Both the position numbers and the translations under genes were made by a program. From Tritrichomonas musculus (taxonomy: Eukaryota > Parabasalia > Tritrichomonadida > Tritrichomonadidae), in NCBI GenBank assembly GCA_039105265.1, contig JAPFFF010000001.1:10664001-10728000 (forward strand): a stretch of 64,000 nucleotides of DNA, written 5' to 3'. Below, piece by piece: positions 31,265 through 42,487 of this stretch. The notes beneath the pieces were generated by a model. The model searched no databases. It worked only from the letters and a program-made list of their open reading frames with translations, and was not told where the DNA came from. Position 1 is the first letter of the stretch; each line of letters starts with the position of its first letter.

Positions 31265-33559
31265 TTATTCATTATTCATTCTTTGATGTAATGGTTTAAG
31301 ATTAACAGCAAAATTATCATATTTATTTTTGTTCTGCAATTTACTTTCTTTGAGTTGTGCTTTGAATGCTGTGTATCCACAATTTGGATATATATCTCTT
31401 TCTATTGCTGCAGTGATTCGTTTAATGAAATTATCTTTAACGTTCTTAATATCTTCTGGCGTTGCTTCTTTAATTCCTTCTGCATTTCGTTTCAACCTGT
31501 TATATCCTTCTTGCTTACTTACATCAACATTGAAACCAACACCAAAGACAACATAATCAATGTAATGCATTAATTCAGTAAATTGTTTACCCCATTGACT
31601 TGGTTCAGCCTTTAATTCTCCTGATGTGATATCAATAGCTTTATCAATAATCTTCTCAACATATGATTGAACATTCTTTCCTAATACTGAAACATATTCT
31701 TTATTGTTCTGTTGTTTCCAATATGTCCATTGTTCATATGTTAATATCTTTCCATTGAACTTATTGTCTTGAATTAGTTCTTTGAAAGGAGCATCAAAGA
31801 GATAAGCAAATAACATATTTGATACAGCAAGGTAATTGATGAGTTTCTTCAAAGGAGATAATACAAAGAATTGTTCGTCATTCCAATACACTTTCCAGAC
31901 TTTAGAAAAGATTGATGACCAATAAGAACTTGGTGTAATACGTTTGCTGACTCTTGCTTTTCCCAGACCCATAGGACCGTAATAATTTTCTAGCTCTTGC
32001 ATTTCTTTTCCCTTTGTTAATTTGTATTGACCAGCATCCCAATCAATTTTCTTGATATCTTTATCAAATAATGATTGAATCCATTTATTGAACGGCATTT
32101 CTTTTCTTTCTTGTTTTGTTTTAATAACAGATTTCCAAACTTTCTTGTAAGGAGAAGCAAATACAAGCTTGTATCCGTTAATGATTGAAGGATTACCGTT
32201 CCTATCAATTAAAACAACATCATCAACTTTATCACCGTTCAAGTCTGTTATTGAGTTTCCTAACGGGTCTTTGGCATTTTCTGGTAATAAACGATATCTT
32301 GGTTTACCGTCTTTATCAACTGAATTCTTACAGTATTCAATAGCTGTATCACGACAAGCTGCATTCGGAATGTATTTGATTCTGAAGTTTCCGTTAATAA
32401 TCATATCAATAAATTTATCTCTGTAATAGGATATATTACCACCAACCCGAGGTATTTCAAGCTTGTCAAATGAATCCTTTAATGTTGAGTTAACAAGAGG
32501 CATATCTTTTTTATCACGACGTCCGCGAGTATTCTTTGAGGGTTGCTTTGCATTTCTTATTAATTCATCAAGTATTTCATCATCTGCTTTGTTATCTTCT
32601 GCATATCCTTTGTATTTCCTTGCAAAAGGTGATTTAATTTCTTGTGCTTCTTCTTCATTATCAACATATCTGTATGGTTGTTTTGCAGGTGTTTTTGTAT
32701 ATCTGTATGCTTCGGTTGCTGCTTCATTATCATCTTGCCAATCATCTAATTCATCATCATATAATGATTGAAGAGGTCCGTTATTATTGTTGTTGTCGTC
32801 TGCCATTTTATTAGTTGAAAAATTATTTTTATTGTGTTCCTTTGATGGTTCAATAAAAGAATCAGATAAATCATCGTTTTTCAATATTAATGACTCAGAA
32901 TCTGATTCGCTTAATGTTATATTAAGTAATGAATCTTCACTGTCTTTAGGCAATTGTATTGTCGAGTCATTTTCATCAGAATCACTCGGAGTTATGCGTT
33001 TTCTTCTTGGTGTTCTTCGTTTATTAGTATCAAGTGTTGGTTCATGTATGCTTGTTCTCTTTCTTCTTCCTTTGTTGGTTTGTGGTGTTTGACTCTTTCT
33101 CGGTGGTTTGATGGGTGATGAACGAAAACCATCAGAGCTATAATTCAAATCATCGTTGACAACAATATTGAAGTAATTGATAATTGTATCAAGACTTTTT
33201 TTATCTGTTGTGTACTCTTTTAAACTAAGGAATCGATTGCCTTTACTTTTAATACCTGCATTGATTTTGTTCATCAATGAAACAAATCGACGAAACTTGA
33301 CTTTCATTTCACGAATCTTTCCCACACTTCTTCCTGTATATTCATTGTTTTGTATTTGATACAACAAATTAATTAAATCATTGGGGTGTTCTAGTTTGTA
33401 TGTACTGAGAAACGTGTTCTTAAAATAATCTATCGGGTCCTCTAGTTCTTCATCATCATCAGGTTTAGATACCTCACTATCAAATATAGTTTCATCATCA
33501 ATATTACTTAAATCTAATTCAAAGCTATCAGATGAATTATTTTTATCTTGTTTTGACAT
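31265..33559 (-). CDS. Polinton protein of unknown function (764 aa)
   Basis: Residues about 1-330 are acidic, Ser-rich and probably disordered, with a basic patch (KRRTPRRKRITPSDSDEND) that could bind DNA. The C-terminal part (about 380-764) is globular and helix-rich, with many Trp and Tyr residues (WNDEQFFVLSPLKKLINYL). No known domain seen. Size, basic patch and location would suit a terminal or core DNA-associated protein, but this is a guess. It diverges from the fibre-like gene by 22 bases. Confidence 0.6.
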   Translation of the reverse strand: MSKQDKNNSSDSFELDLSNIDDETIFDSEVSKPDDDEELEDPIDYFKNTFLSTYKLEHPNDLINLLYQIQNNEYTGRSVGKIREMKVKFRRFVSLMNKINAGIKSKGNRFLSLKEYTTDKKSLDTIINYFNIVVNDDLNYSSDGFRSSPIKPPRKSQTPQTNKGRRKRTSIHEPTLDTNKRRTPRRKRITPSDSDENDSTIQLPKDSEDSLLNITLSESDSESLILKNDDLSDSFIEPSKEHNKNNFSTNKMADDNNNNNGPLQSLYDDELDDWQDDNEAATEAYRYTKTPAKQPYRYVDNEEEAQEIKSPFARKYKGYAEDNKADDEILDELIRNAKQPSKNTRGRRDKKDMPLVNSTLKDSFDKLEIPRVGGNISYYRDKFIDMIINGNFRIKYIPNAACRDTAIEYCKNSVDKDGKPRYRLLPENAKDPLGNSITDLNGDKVDDVVLIDRNGNPSIINGYKLVFASPYKKVWKSVIKTKQERKEMPFNKWIQSLFDKDIKKIDWDAGQYKLTKGKEMQELENYYGPMGLGKARVSKRITPSSYWSSIFSKVWKVYWNDEQFFVLSPLKKLINYLAVSNMLFAYLFDAPFKELIQDNKFNGKILTYEQWTYWKQQNNKEYVSVLGKNVQSYVEKIIDKAIDITSGELKAEPSQWGKQFTELMHYIDYVVFGVGFNVDVSKQEGYNRLKRNAEGIKEATPEDIKNVKDNFIKRITAAIERDIYPNCGYTAFKAQLKESKLQNKNKYDNFAVNLKPLHQRMNNE

Positions 33560-33581
33560 TGTTTAGTTTCTAATAAATTGA

Positions 33582-36500
33582 ATGTTTACGATTGAGCAGA
33601 GCGGACACATAACAAAAACAAATACTATTGACGGATTGATTAACGAATACATTAAAAGATATGTCGATAATTATGTTATCAAAGGCGATTCATCGAACGG
33701 AAACGTAGGGATTCCAAACGGAAATGGAATCACTGAGGAACAATTGAATGAAGCTGTTAACGGATTGCGTGATTATGTTATCAACAATTATGCTTTATCA
33801 ACTGATATACCTGAACCTGTTGATTTAACGAATTATGCACTGAAGAGTGAAATACCAGAAGTACTCAAAAATAGTGAGTTGCAATTGAACATAAAAGAAC
33901 TATTATCAGACGAAATGTTTCAGAAATTGATGGCTGAAGATGATAAACCATTATCAGCTAAAGCATCAATGTGTTTAACAAGTATAGCGGCTAATGAAGG
34001 TTTTCAAGGAGGCTTTGGATGTTTGTGCCGAACGATATGTTCCAAAAGATGATTTGAAGAATTACATCACGAGAGATAATTTGAATGTATCAACTGAATA
34101 CTCAATTGAAACTAAGACATATATGTTTCCTAATATAGGTCCAGTACCAGAAGAATATGAAGAAAACGGAATGGATACATCTCACGTTTTACCGTTCAAA
34201 GAAGGAACACATTTGGTTGGTTATAAAGTAGACAATAGTGGTGATATATTCCATTTTGATATCAGATTTAAGACAAATGAATTATATGCTGATGATGAAT
34301 ATAACGTTAAACAACATGAAGCTGAAGGATTTGAAAGTGAAGGTGAGTATTTTGAATTAGTGTGGGATGAAGTTAGTGGAGCAATTTATGATAGATATCA
34401 ATACCTTCCAATAACAATAACATTAGCAGAAACAGAAGAAAGATTAGCATTGAAGAGTGATATACCTGAACCAATTGATTTGACACCGTATTATACTAGT
34501 GCACAAGCTGATGAGAAGTTCGTCGATGAGGATGAATTGGCTTATGAATTGGATAAGTATGAAACGAAAACAGTTGCAGAAGGAAAATATGCAATGAAGA
34601 GTGAAATCCCAGAAATTATTGAGGGTCAAACAACAATTCAATTCGAAATCGTCAATAATACAATTCCTGATTTGGATTACAACACATATCATGAACTGAT
34701 TGAGCAATACGGGTTGGATATTGTTTCATCAAACAGTTTTTATACGGGTCATTATGTTCATGTAGACTATTCGTACAATGACGATGATGACGAACAACCC
34801 TCTCAGATAATGCGTATCGAAGGAAGTGATTCAAGTATTTGGTTTTTGTATGACAGCCATGAATTAATCAATCCAGGAACTGGCGATACACCAGAAGTTT
34901 TATCGTGTTCAATTACCAAAACTATCGAACCAACAGACAGAAACGCTTATTCAGCTAGATATGTGTCGAAACTTATGCATTGAAGACGGATATACCAGAA
35001 CCAGTTGACTTGACACCGTATTATACTAGTGCACAAGCTGATGAGAAGTTTGTTGATGAAGATGAATTAGCTTATGAATTAGATAAGTATGCATTGAAAA
35101 CAGATATACCAACAATTCCAACTGATTTGGTTAATGAATCTGCATTGAATACTGCATTATACGGAACTGAATTGAATATTGAATATCCGAATCCCGTTCG
35201 TGATTATATATTTGTAAAACCATACTTACCAGAAACCGATATACATGTGATATTTGATGTTAATTGGGGTTCTAACAAGGATTACATTAACAATATTCAA
35301 CATTTTGATTTGATATTCAAGCCTTATGAAAAATATATGAGAGGATATAGAATGATGTTAGATAATGGATTATCTATTGTATGGTATGACCGTGGTGAAT
35401 TTATGTTGTGTAATTCAAGTGGCAATACTCAATGGTTAATCAACGTCATTAAAGCACAAATCGAATCACCATTTATTAAAACTGCAAATGTTGTTGATGA
35501 AAATCCAGAACAAATCACAATTCAATGTACACAGAATGAAAGTGGTTGTGTAGTTCCTGATGATGATATAAGAAGAGTATTCACAACCAAAAATATTATC
35601 GTCAAATTCAAACGAAATGCTGATGATGCATCATATGAAGAAGTTGAATACGAATACAGTTTATATAAAAGTTTGAATATGATTTACAAATCAACAAGCA
35701 ATGAATTAATAAATATTAATTATAATACCCATATCGTTTCATTGAGAGCTGAGGATGATACACTAACTAATATTTATGATGCATCTATCACATTAATCAG
35801 CATCCGACCTGTGAATGATGATATGATTACTTCGGTGAAATATGTGAATGATAACTTTGCTCTGAAGTCAAACGTCATAACAGAAGAACAACTAATAAAA
35901 AAATGTGCTATTGATTGCGGACCGATTACAGAGGGCGGTGAAATATCAATTCATTATCTAAAACTTGAAGATAAGGTAATTAAACTGGAATATATAGTAG
36001 GTGATTATGCGCTATGTTTGGAAATAAGAATATTATTCTATGATACAACTGGAAATCCTCATAACATTGTTCTTGTATTACATCAAAGAACTGTGTATTT
36101 CGACAATTTCAAATTCCCATTCTATTATGAAGACACTGTTGATATAACATCAGGAAGACCCCTGACATATAATTTCCCAATAGGCGGATATTCTTGGACA
36201 ACTACTCAGGAATTATTAGATGCTAAACAAATATATTCAAGATGCATCATGTCCCGAGGTTATTTAGCAAAATATAAGGCTGCTATTTACGGTGCACAAT
36301 CAAACACAACAATCACACATTACTCGCCGATTGAATCATCAATGAACTCTGTTAGTGATTTCGTTGTTGGTTCTCCAGTGTATATGACAGGTAAGGTTTA
36401 CAAACATGTTGGTGATGAATGGAAACCATCAACAGCAGATGATACAACTGATTGTATTTGTAGTGTCAAAACATCAGGAACATGGAAGGAGTATGTCGGT

Positions 36501-36743
36501 ATATGTGTGAGAATCGATGACAAAAATAAATGTATCACATTTAGTTCACATGGTGATTATATGGTTCGCGTTAATGATTCATCATGTTATTCAATCGGTG
36601 ATGAGGTGTTTATCGATAATGAAGACAATAAGCTGAAAGTTCTTTCAGGAGAGACAGCAATAACATCAAAAATAAAACGTATGACTGTTGGAATCATTAC
36701 AAGTATCATTGATGAAAGAACATTAGCTGTATTCAAAGAGTAA
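33582..36743 (+). CDS. Polinton fibre-like protein region
   Basis: Begins MFTIEQSGHITKTNTIDGLI and contains repeats of the type ALKSDIPEPVDLTPYY followed by TSAQADEKFVDEDELAYELD. These occur at several points and are almost identical at 34450-34560 and 34984-35095. Such repeats (YALK.DIP and linking coiled segments) are characteristic of phage tail-fibre shafts and host-recognition proteins. The last part (ITFSSHGDYMVRV, then SCYSIGDEVFIDNE) resembles the carboxy-terminal domains of phage fibres and depolymerases. In a capsid-bearing element this suggests a receptor-binding fibre. The match is by motif style. Confidence 0.65.
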
Positions 36744-36749
36744 ATCAAA

Positions 36750-37388
36750 TCAAATCAAATCATGTTGATGTTTGAATCTATTAATATATACGCTAACTTT
36801 TTGATTATTTATATCGTTCATTGAAATAAATTCATTGCCTGATTTATTTGTATTGATATGAAGAATTTTATAAATATTATCAGTAATCTTTGCATAAAAA
36901 ATGTCTTCATTATTAGTATCATCATGGTAATAATAATACGTGTTTTCTTCAAATTCTTTCCTTTCTGTCTTTGTTTCATAGAAATCAATAACAATTGCAT
37001 CATCAGGTATGTCATCAATGAATTCATATTGAATACCTTTATAATTTGATTTATTTTTATTATTCTCTGAACTTGATACAAATCGTAAATTATCAAGATG
37101 ATAATCAGTTTTGATTCTATTCTTATGGTCGACTTGTGGTAGATTATTAGGGTTTTCAATAAATTGCTTTGCTACAAGAATATGTTTATAATATATTTTG
37201 TTATTTAGGTTTACACACGGATAAACATTTTGTCTGTATTCACCTTCAGCTATTATTTTTCCTGTTTTCTTATTCTTGATGTTATAAGGGAAAGTTGTTT
37301 GAATTTCATAATCACTTTCAAAACCTTTCAAAGGTTCAAATTCAGCTTCAGCATTTTCAATTTGTGTTTGTTCAGTTGGTTGACTCAT
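36750..37388 (-). CDS. HNH endonuclease, NUMOD4-type, carried by the Polinton
   Basis: 212 residues. The N-terminal part (about 14-60) resembles NUMOD4 (PLKGFESDYEIQTT then the K.G..I pattern). It is followed by YKHILVAKQFIENPNNLPQVDHKN and NLRFVSSSENNK, the HNH pattern of phage and protist homing endonucleases (H in VDHKN and the N of NLR). The C-terminal part is Asp/Asn-rich and unassigned. It should cut DNA; whether it serves the element or is a passenger homing gene is unknown. It lies between the fibre-like region and the polymerase, on the polymerase strand. Confidence 0.75.
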   Translation of the reverse strand: MSQPTEQTQIENAEAEFEPLKGFESDYEIQTTFPYNIKNKKTGKIIAEGEYRQNVYPCVNLNNKIYYKHILVAKQFIENPNNLPQVDHKNRIKTDYHLDNLRFVSSSENNKNKSNYKGIQYEFIDDIPDDAIVIDFYETKTERKEFEENTYYYYHDDTNNEDIFYAKITDNIYKILHINTNKSGNEFISMNDINNQKVSVYINRFKHQHDLI

Positions 37389-37443
37389 TTATAACAAAAA
37401 TAAAAAAATTGATTTTTTAAAATAAAATCATTAAATTAATTGT

Positions 37444-40400
37444 TTAATGATTCTCAATGAAATAATCCTTTGCAGTGAAACCATTGACATAAGGACAACA
37501 ACAATGATTCGATAAAACCAACATTTTTGAATGTGCTGCTGTTAATGCATTTTTGATTACAGTTATTTTACTCATCAGTTGTGAATTCATTTGAAGGTTT
37601 ATATTTTTGCCTTTCATTACTGATTGCTTTTCAATGACATTTTTGTAATCACTTGATTTGATGTTGTTCTTCTTCAATGATATACCTTTGAGCTTTAATG
37701 AAATTGTTTTGTCATCTGACCAAATCGTATAACATTTAGCACACAAAGCAACTTGATTTGCTCCAAACTTTTCTACACAGCATCCGAGTATCTTTTTCTC
37801 ATCATATACATCATTGATTGCAGGGTTTGGCATAAAGCTATAAATGTGTTTGTCATAAAATGTTTTGTCTTTGATGACGTAATCAAACAACTGGTCAATC
37901 GGTTTATTCATATCACCAGCTATAGACATGTAAAGGCTGTCTGTATCGACCGAGTTGAAATGAATTTTATTCATGTCAATGCATTTGTAAAGAAAGTCAT
38001 AAAGGAAAGTCAAATACCAATATTTCGCATTGTCTAATGTCCAAAATGATTCCTGAAGACATGTATTACATTTGAATGAATGAGGTTGTGATTGTATCAA
38101 ATAACAATCATTTGACAATTTACATCCATTGCGATAAGTATCGGATGCAATCAATTGAAAGGCTTTATTTTTATCAACAATTCTGACTTTGTTGAAGTTC
38201 TCTGAATTCATACCGTCATAACCGTAACTACCGTTCATGCTAATCTTATAGAACTTTTCATTTCCGTGTGCCTTTCCTGACAATATATCTTGACGCTTCT
38301 TCATAAACTCACAAACAAATTGATTGAATCCGTCATGAGCTTCATATAAACTTAAGCTCTTAATGTCATCAACAATAAGTCCGTGGTCGATTAAAAACCA
38401 TAAAAGGTAATTCGAGAACGTCATAAATGTTCCGCATGTATCAAGCAACATTGTCAGCTTTCTTGTTTCTTTATCGGCTGAATTCAGTTTATTGTCTTTC
38501 ATATATTTGTACATATAACTTCCAATCGTTTGCTCATCATTCATTATATTGATGTTTCTAAACACAGGGGGAAAGTTAATCAAATCATTGATTTTATTCT
38601 TTGGACATCTTAATTTGACTTCAGCTTTGAATATAAACTCAGGGTTTGCATCAAATCGCTTCTTTGATTGAATGATATTCATTGCAGTATTAAGAACCTT
38701 TTCATTCTTGTTTCCTTGTTCATCATAAACATCAAATCGTTTTATAAATGAACCAGGCATGTACATGATTCCTCCGTGATAAGGATTGAATGAATGTTTT
38801 ACTGAACTGAATGATGAGGGATACAATGAATTGAAATCAATACCAGCAACGTGTGAAACTATGTTTGAAGTGTCATAGCTAATGATTCTGTCATTAACGG
38901 CATCATATTTGAGTTTATTGATTAATGTTTGACCTCTAATGTTCACTCGATGAAGTACATTTGATAATCCTCCCGTTATGTTCTCTCTCAAATTGTAGTA
39001 TTCTTTTTCATCAGTTATGAGTGTTGGCAGGTGATGGAGCTTGCAGAATTTCTTCAATTGTATTTTGGTTCTTGTTATCTTGTCATCATCACGTTGTCTC
39101 AAACGATTACATTCAGCACAAGCAAGTAAACAGTTATCAATCTGATGTCCTTTGTTGTTATCTATTCTGTCAAGTGTCGGTTTGTTGTTGTAAGTAAAGT
39201 GTTCACCACATAAATGACATTTACCTGTTTCATTTGATTCATACAATTTCATGAATGCTTCGAAATCCTTTTCACTAACACATTTTGAAATATCTCGTTG
39301 ATTTTGATTTGATTGAAGCGATGAATCGCCTTTTTGCGAGCAAAAATTATGTTTCATGTCTTGCTTTCGATAATTATCACATTTATTTAACCACCATTTC
39401 ATTGTTGGTTTGAATGTATTTGATTTGTTGATGATTTCATAGTCGTTCTTCGGATTAAAATCTTTATATGCAAGAGCATATTTGATACATGAAGCGTTCT
39501 TCGATAATGAAAGATTACTTATCAAATCAACTTTATATTCGGCATTCATTTGAATAAGGTTGTCAATAGGATTAATCATCATTTCAACATCATTGTCATT
39601 GTATGATAACAAATAATCCCAACGTGTTGCAAACCTCTTTGAATCAATCAAATACTCTTCATAATCGGATTGTGTTAAAGGATTCTTTTGATTGAGATAA
39701 CTGTAAAAGTCTTCATATGCGAATGGTTCACTCTTTGATAACACTTCATTATAATTTTCATTGTTGATTGCTTCATAAGGAAATACACCTTTCGAACTGT
39801 TAGAAATCCCACCAAAATCAATTCCAAATTGTTTGAGCGTACCACCAGCAACAAATGCTTGTGCATCAATGAATCGTAATCGAATGGGGTACTTTGATGA
39901 TTTCAATATAAATTGCTTTAATGATGTAGCTGTTCCAATCATTCCGCTATCGATAGACCAATGATTTTTAATCAATTGCTCTTTGAATAAGTTTGAATCA
40001 AATCGTGATGAATTAAAACCAAATACTGTTATTGTTTTCAATGATGTATCTATTTTATTGAGTTCTTCTTCTGATTTATCTTTAATGAATGATTTTAAAT
40101 GGTTCAACTTATCAACATACACATCACATCCAACAACAAATAACCATTCAATCCATTTGGCAATGAATTCATTTGTTCTTATATCAAAGTTCTTTGTTAT
40201 CAAACCTTTATCAAGTTTCACACATGATGAAACACTCAAAGGAATCAATCGAGAATTGATAACTGATTTATCACTAACTTTCTTTTCAATCTTTTGCTCC
40301 ATTGTTTCAAAATCATAAGTGATATAATGAATTGTTGGCTTCCATTCAAGTTCATATGAAAGACAATACAAATAAACAGGATTGTTTAAAATGTGTGGAC

Positions 40401-42006
40401 AATATGGCAAAGCTTCTCGTGAAGGTATGAAATCCTTTTTGAATTTGCCATCACATTTATCTACATGTCTGTTGAATCTGTCAATATTGTTATTTCCTTT
40501 GTGAATGTATGAACCACAATGAGGACATATATGAATGTTTGTTAATGCTTCAGCATCAATGATGTACATGATATGAAGTATCTTATCTTTTGAATACAAC
40601 AGAGCTGAAAATGTTTTGTTTGATTCATCAGTGTTGTGCCATTGGTCTTGAATATCATAAATATGTTTCTCTTTGTCATATTCATAGATGTTGACATTGA
40701 TGTTATGATTCTTGGCTGATTCTTTCATTTCTTCAATCGTGATTCCTTTGAATGTGTTGATGAATTGATTTGCTGCTTTTGAAGGTTTTGTTGAATAAGT
40801 TATTCCGTGTTCTTCACATAATATTTTCTTTGCTGCTGCTGTTCTGTTGGAGATTTTAAATGTTCGTGTTTCAATAAGTTGCTTATTCAAACAGCAAGCA
40901 AGGAAACGATACCAACATAAACAATCATCAACGTTATCCATAATGATATATTTATTTTTAATGAACTCTTCTGGTAATCCATCAATCTTACCTGTTATCT
41001 TAACGACACGAGAGATTGTAAATGAAACAGACCAAACGATACACAATTTGATGTTTGAAGCAGTGGTTTCATATTCATGAATCTTTGATTCAATATACAG
41101 TTTAACTTTATCAATATCTTTATTCTCTCTAACGATTATCGGTACTGATGATTTATAATTCTTCCATTTGATTTCACTTGCTTCATATGTATATCTTTCG
41201 TTTTCATTCTTTGGTGGTATCTCAAATATACCAGTCAATTGAAAATATATTTTGAACGGTTTCACTTCTTGTTTAAATACTGTTTCAGTCAAATATTCAT
41301 TGATGTCTTCAATTGATGAAACTCCGTTCTTGTAATATATTTTTATCGGTTCTTTACTGTCTTCATCTAATCGTTCAACCTTTTCATTATCATTTGGGAA
41401 TTGGTCAATGAAATGACTGCATGCTTCAACTGCTTCATCAAAGTTCTCAGGTTCATTGATTATGAAATATGAGTCATGTTTTGAATGAACACCTTTATAG
41501 CCAAACTTTTTGAGGTATTCAATTAATTCAGCATTTTCATTGTTGAATCGAATGTCTTCATATCGTTGAGGTTGTTTGTTTGTCTTTGGCGGTAATGGTC
41601 TCAATAATATATTTTCAGATTTAATTAATTGAAGGGCTTTGTTGAGTGCATCATGAGCTATTTTAATGTTGTTCTCGATTTGTTTTTGTTTTAGTTTTTG
41701 TTCATCATTTTGTTCTTCTTCTTCAAATTGTTCCTCTTCCTCCTCTTCTTCTTGTTCTTCTGCTTCTTTCTTCATTCTATTGACGAAAGCTAATATTGTT
41801 GTATCATTGATTCCATTGCCTTCATGTTCTCTAAAACCGAATGAAGTTAGATAGTTTTCTAAGATTGATTTGAAATGTTTAACATCATAATCAGAAGGTT
41901 TAGATGTTGACAAACGAGGTTTTAATTGAAGTTCATTATTGATATACCTGATTTGTTCAATAACAAATGATTTGGTATCTTTTTGATAGTAATAACGAGA
42001 ACTCAT
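37444..42006 (-). CDS. Polinton family B DNA polymerase (protein-primed type)
   Basis: 1520 residues. Acidic, disordered N-terminal region with a Glu run (about 85-100). An OTU-like segment around DNVDDCLCWYRFLACCLN (about 360). A C2H2-type zinc motif, CPHCGSYI...H...C (about 500). Exonuclease: DFETM (about 565), FGFNSSRFDSNL, and YNDNDVEMM. An HNH-like zinc insertion, CHLCGEHF ... TLDRIDNNKGH ... CAECNRLR (about 925-975), sits between exonuclease and palm. Polymerase: motif A DFNSLYPSS (about 1057), motif B KISMNGSYGYDG (about 1252), motif C DTDSLY (about 1354). It would copy the element from its ends with a protein primer, as adenovirus and phage phi29 polymerases do. The terminal protein is not identified. 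Confidence 0.92.
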   Translation of the reverse strand: MSSRYYYQKDTKSFVIEQIRYINNELQLKPRLSTSKPSDYDVKHFKSILENYLTSFGFREHEGNGINDTTILAFVNRMKKEAEEQEEEEEEEQFEEEEQNDEQKLKQKQIENNIKIAHDALNKALQLIKSENILLRPLPPKTNKQPQRYEDIRFNNENAELIEYLKKFGYKGVHSKHDSYFIINEPENFDEAVEACSHFIDQFPNDNEKVERLDEDSKEPIKIYYKNGVSSIEDINEYLTETVFKQEVKPFKIYFQLTGIFEIPPKNENERYTYEASEIKWKNYKSSVPIIVRENKDIDKVKLYIESKIHEYETTASNIKLCIVWSVSFTISRVVKITGKIDGLPEEFIKNKYIIMDNVDDCLCWYRFLACCLNKQLIETRTFKISNRTAAAKKILCEEHGITYSTKPSKAANQFINTFKGITIEEMKESAKNHNINVNIYEYDKEKHIYDIQDQWHNTDESNKTFSALLYSKDKILHIMYIIDAEALTNIHICPHCGSYIHKGNNNIDRFNRHVDKCDGKFKKDFIPSREALPYCPHILNNPVYLYCLSYELEWKPTIHYITYDFETMEQKIEKKVSDKSVINSRLIPLSVSSCVKLDKGLITKNFDIRTNEFIAKWIEWLFVVGCDVYVDKLNHLKSFIKDKSEEELNKIDTSLKTITVFGFNSSRFDSNLFKEQLIKNHWSIDSGMIGTATSLKQFILKSSKYPIRLRFIDAQAFVAGGTLKQFGIDFGGISNSSKGVFPYEAINNENYNEVLSKSEPFAYEDFYSYLNQKNPLTQSDYEEYLIDSKRFATRWDYLLSYNDNDVEMMINPIDNLIQMNAEYKVDLISNLSLSKNASCIKYALAYKDFNPKNDYEIINKSNTFKPTMKWWLNKCDNYRKQDMKHNFCSQKGDSSLQSNQNQRDISKCVSEKDFEAFMKLYESNETGKCHLCGEHFTYNNKPTLDRIDNNKGHQIDNCLLACAECNRLRQRDDDKITRTKIQLKKFCKLHHLPTLITDEKEYYNLRENITGGLSNVLHRVNIRGQTLINKLKYDAVNDRIISYDTSNIVSHVAGIDFNSLYPSSFSSVKHSFNPYHGGIMYMPGSFIKRFDVYDEQGNKNEKVLNTAMNIIQSKKRFDANPEFIFKAEVKLRCPKNKINDLINFPPVFRNINIMNDEQTIGSYMYKYMKDNKLNSADKETRKLTMLLDTCGTFMTFSNYLLWFLIDHGLIVDDIKSLSLYEAHDGFNQFVCEFMKKRQDILSGKAHGNEKFYKISMNGSYGYDGMNSENFNKVRIVDKNKAFQLIASDTYRNGCKLSNDCYLIQSQPHSFKCNTCLQESFWTLDNAKYWYLTFLYDFLYKCIDMNKIHFNSVDTDSLYMSIAGDMNKPIDQLFDYVIKDKTFYDKHIYSFMPNPAINDVYDEKKILGCCVEKFGANQVALCAKCYTIWSDDKTISLKLKGISLKKNNIKSSDYKNVIEKQSVMKGKNINLQMNSQLMSKITVIKNALTAAHSKMLVLSNHCCCPYVNGFTAKDYFIENH

Positions 42007-42098
42007 TTATGATATTATTAAAAAATCAAATTATTTGAAATTTGAAAAAATGTTAAATCAAAAAATAAAAAATATTTCGAGTTTTTTATTTCATTGAA

Positions 42099-42449
42099 AT
42101 GTCTGAGTTAAGAGAAATAATAAAACACATTGAAGAAATACATAAATTACTTTTGATATTAGAATCAAAACAAGAAGTAAGTGAAGAAGAAGAAACAAAT
42201 GAAGAAGCAAATACAGAAGCAAACCATAAAAGAACGCGTTCAATATTCAATTCATCAAAGTTCTTGAACAAGGATGAACGTGAAAAAGTTATACAATTTT
42301 TGGATGATAAAGTAATGAATGATATAAATAAGTTGCCAGGACATAAAAGGTGTTCATATACACAAAACTTATTGAAGGAAAAATTGAAGTTAAATGTATC
42401 ATCATATATGATTAATAGATTATTGGCATTTAAGAACAACAAAGAATAA
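42099..42449 (+). CDS. Polinton small protein (116 aa), coiled coil plus possible HTH
   Basis: Residues 1-25 form a short coiled coil, followed by a Glu-rich linker and a basic, helix-rich C-terminal part (KDEREKVIQFLDDKVMNDI ... SSYMINRLLAF) that could be a helix-turn-helix. It starts 92 bases from the polymerase start, in the divergent direction. DNA binding is only a possibility. Confidence 0.5.
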   Translation: MSELREIIKHIEEIHKLLLILESKQEVSEEEETNEEANTEANHKRTRSIFNSSKFLNKDEREKVIQFLDDKVMNDINKLPGHKRCSYTQNLLKEKLKLNVSSYMINRLLAFKNNKE

Positions 42450-42487
42450 AAATATCATTTAATTAATTTGTTTATTTTTGGTTTAAA

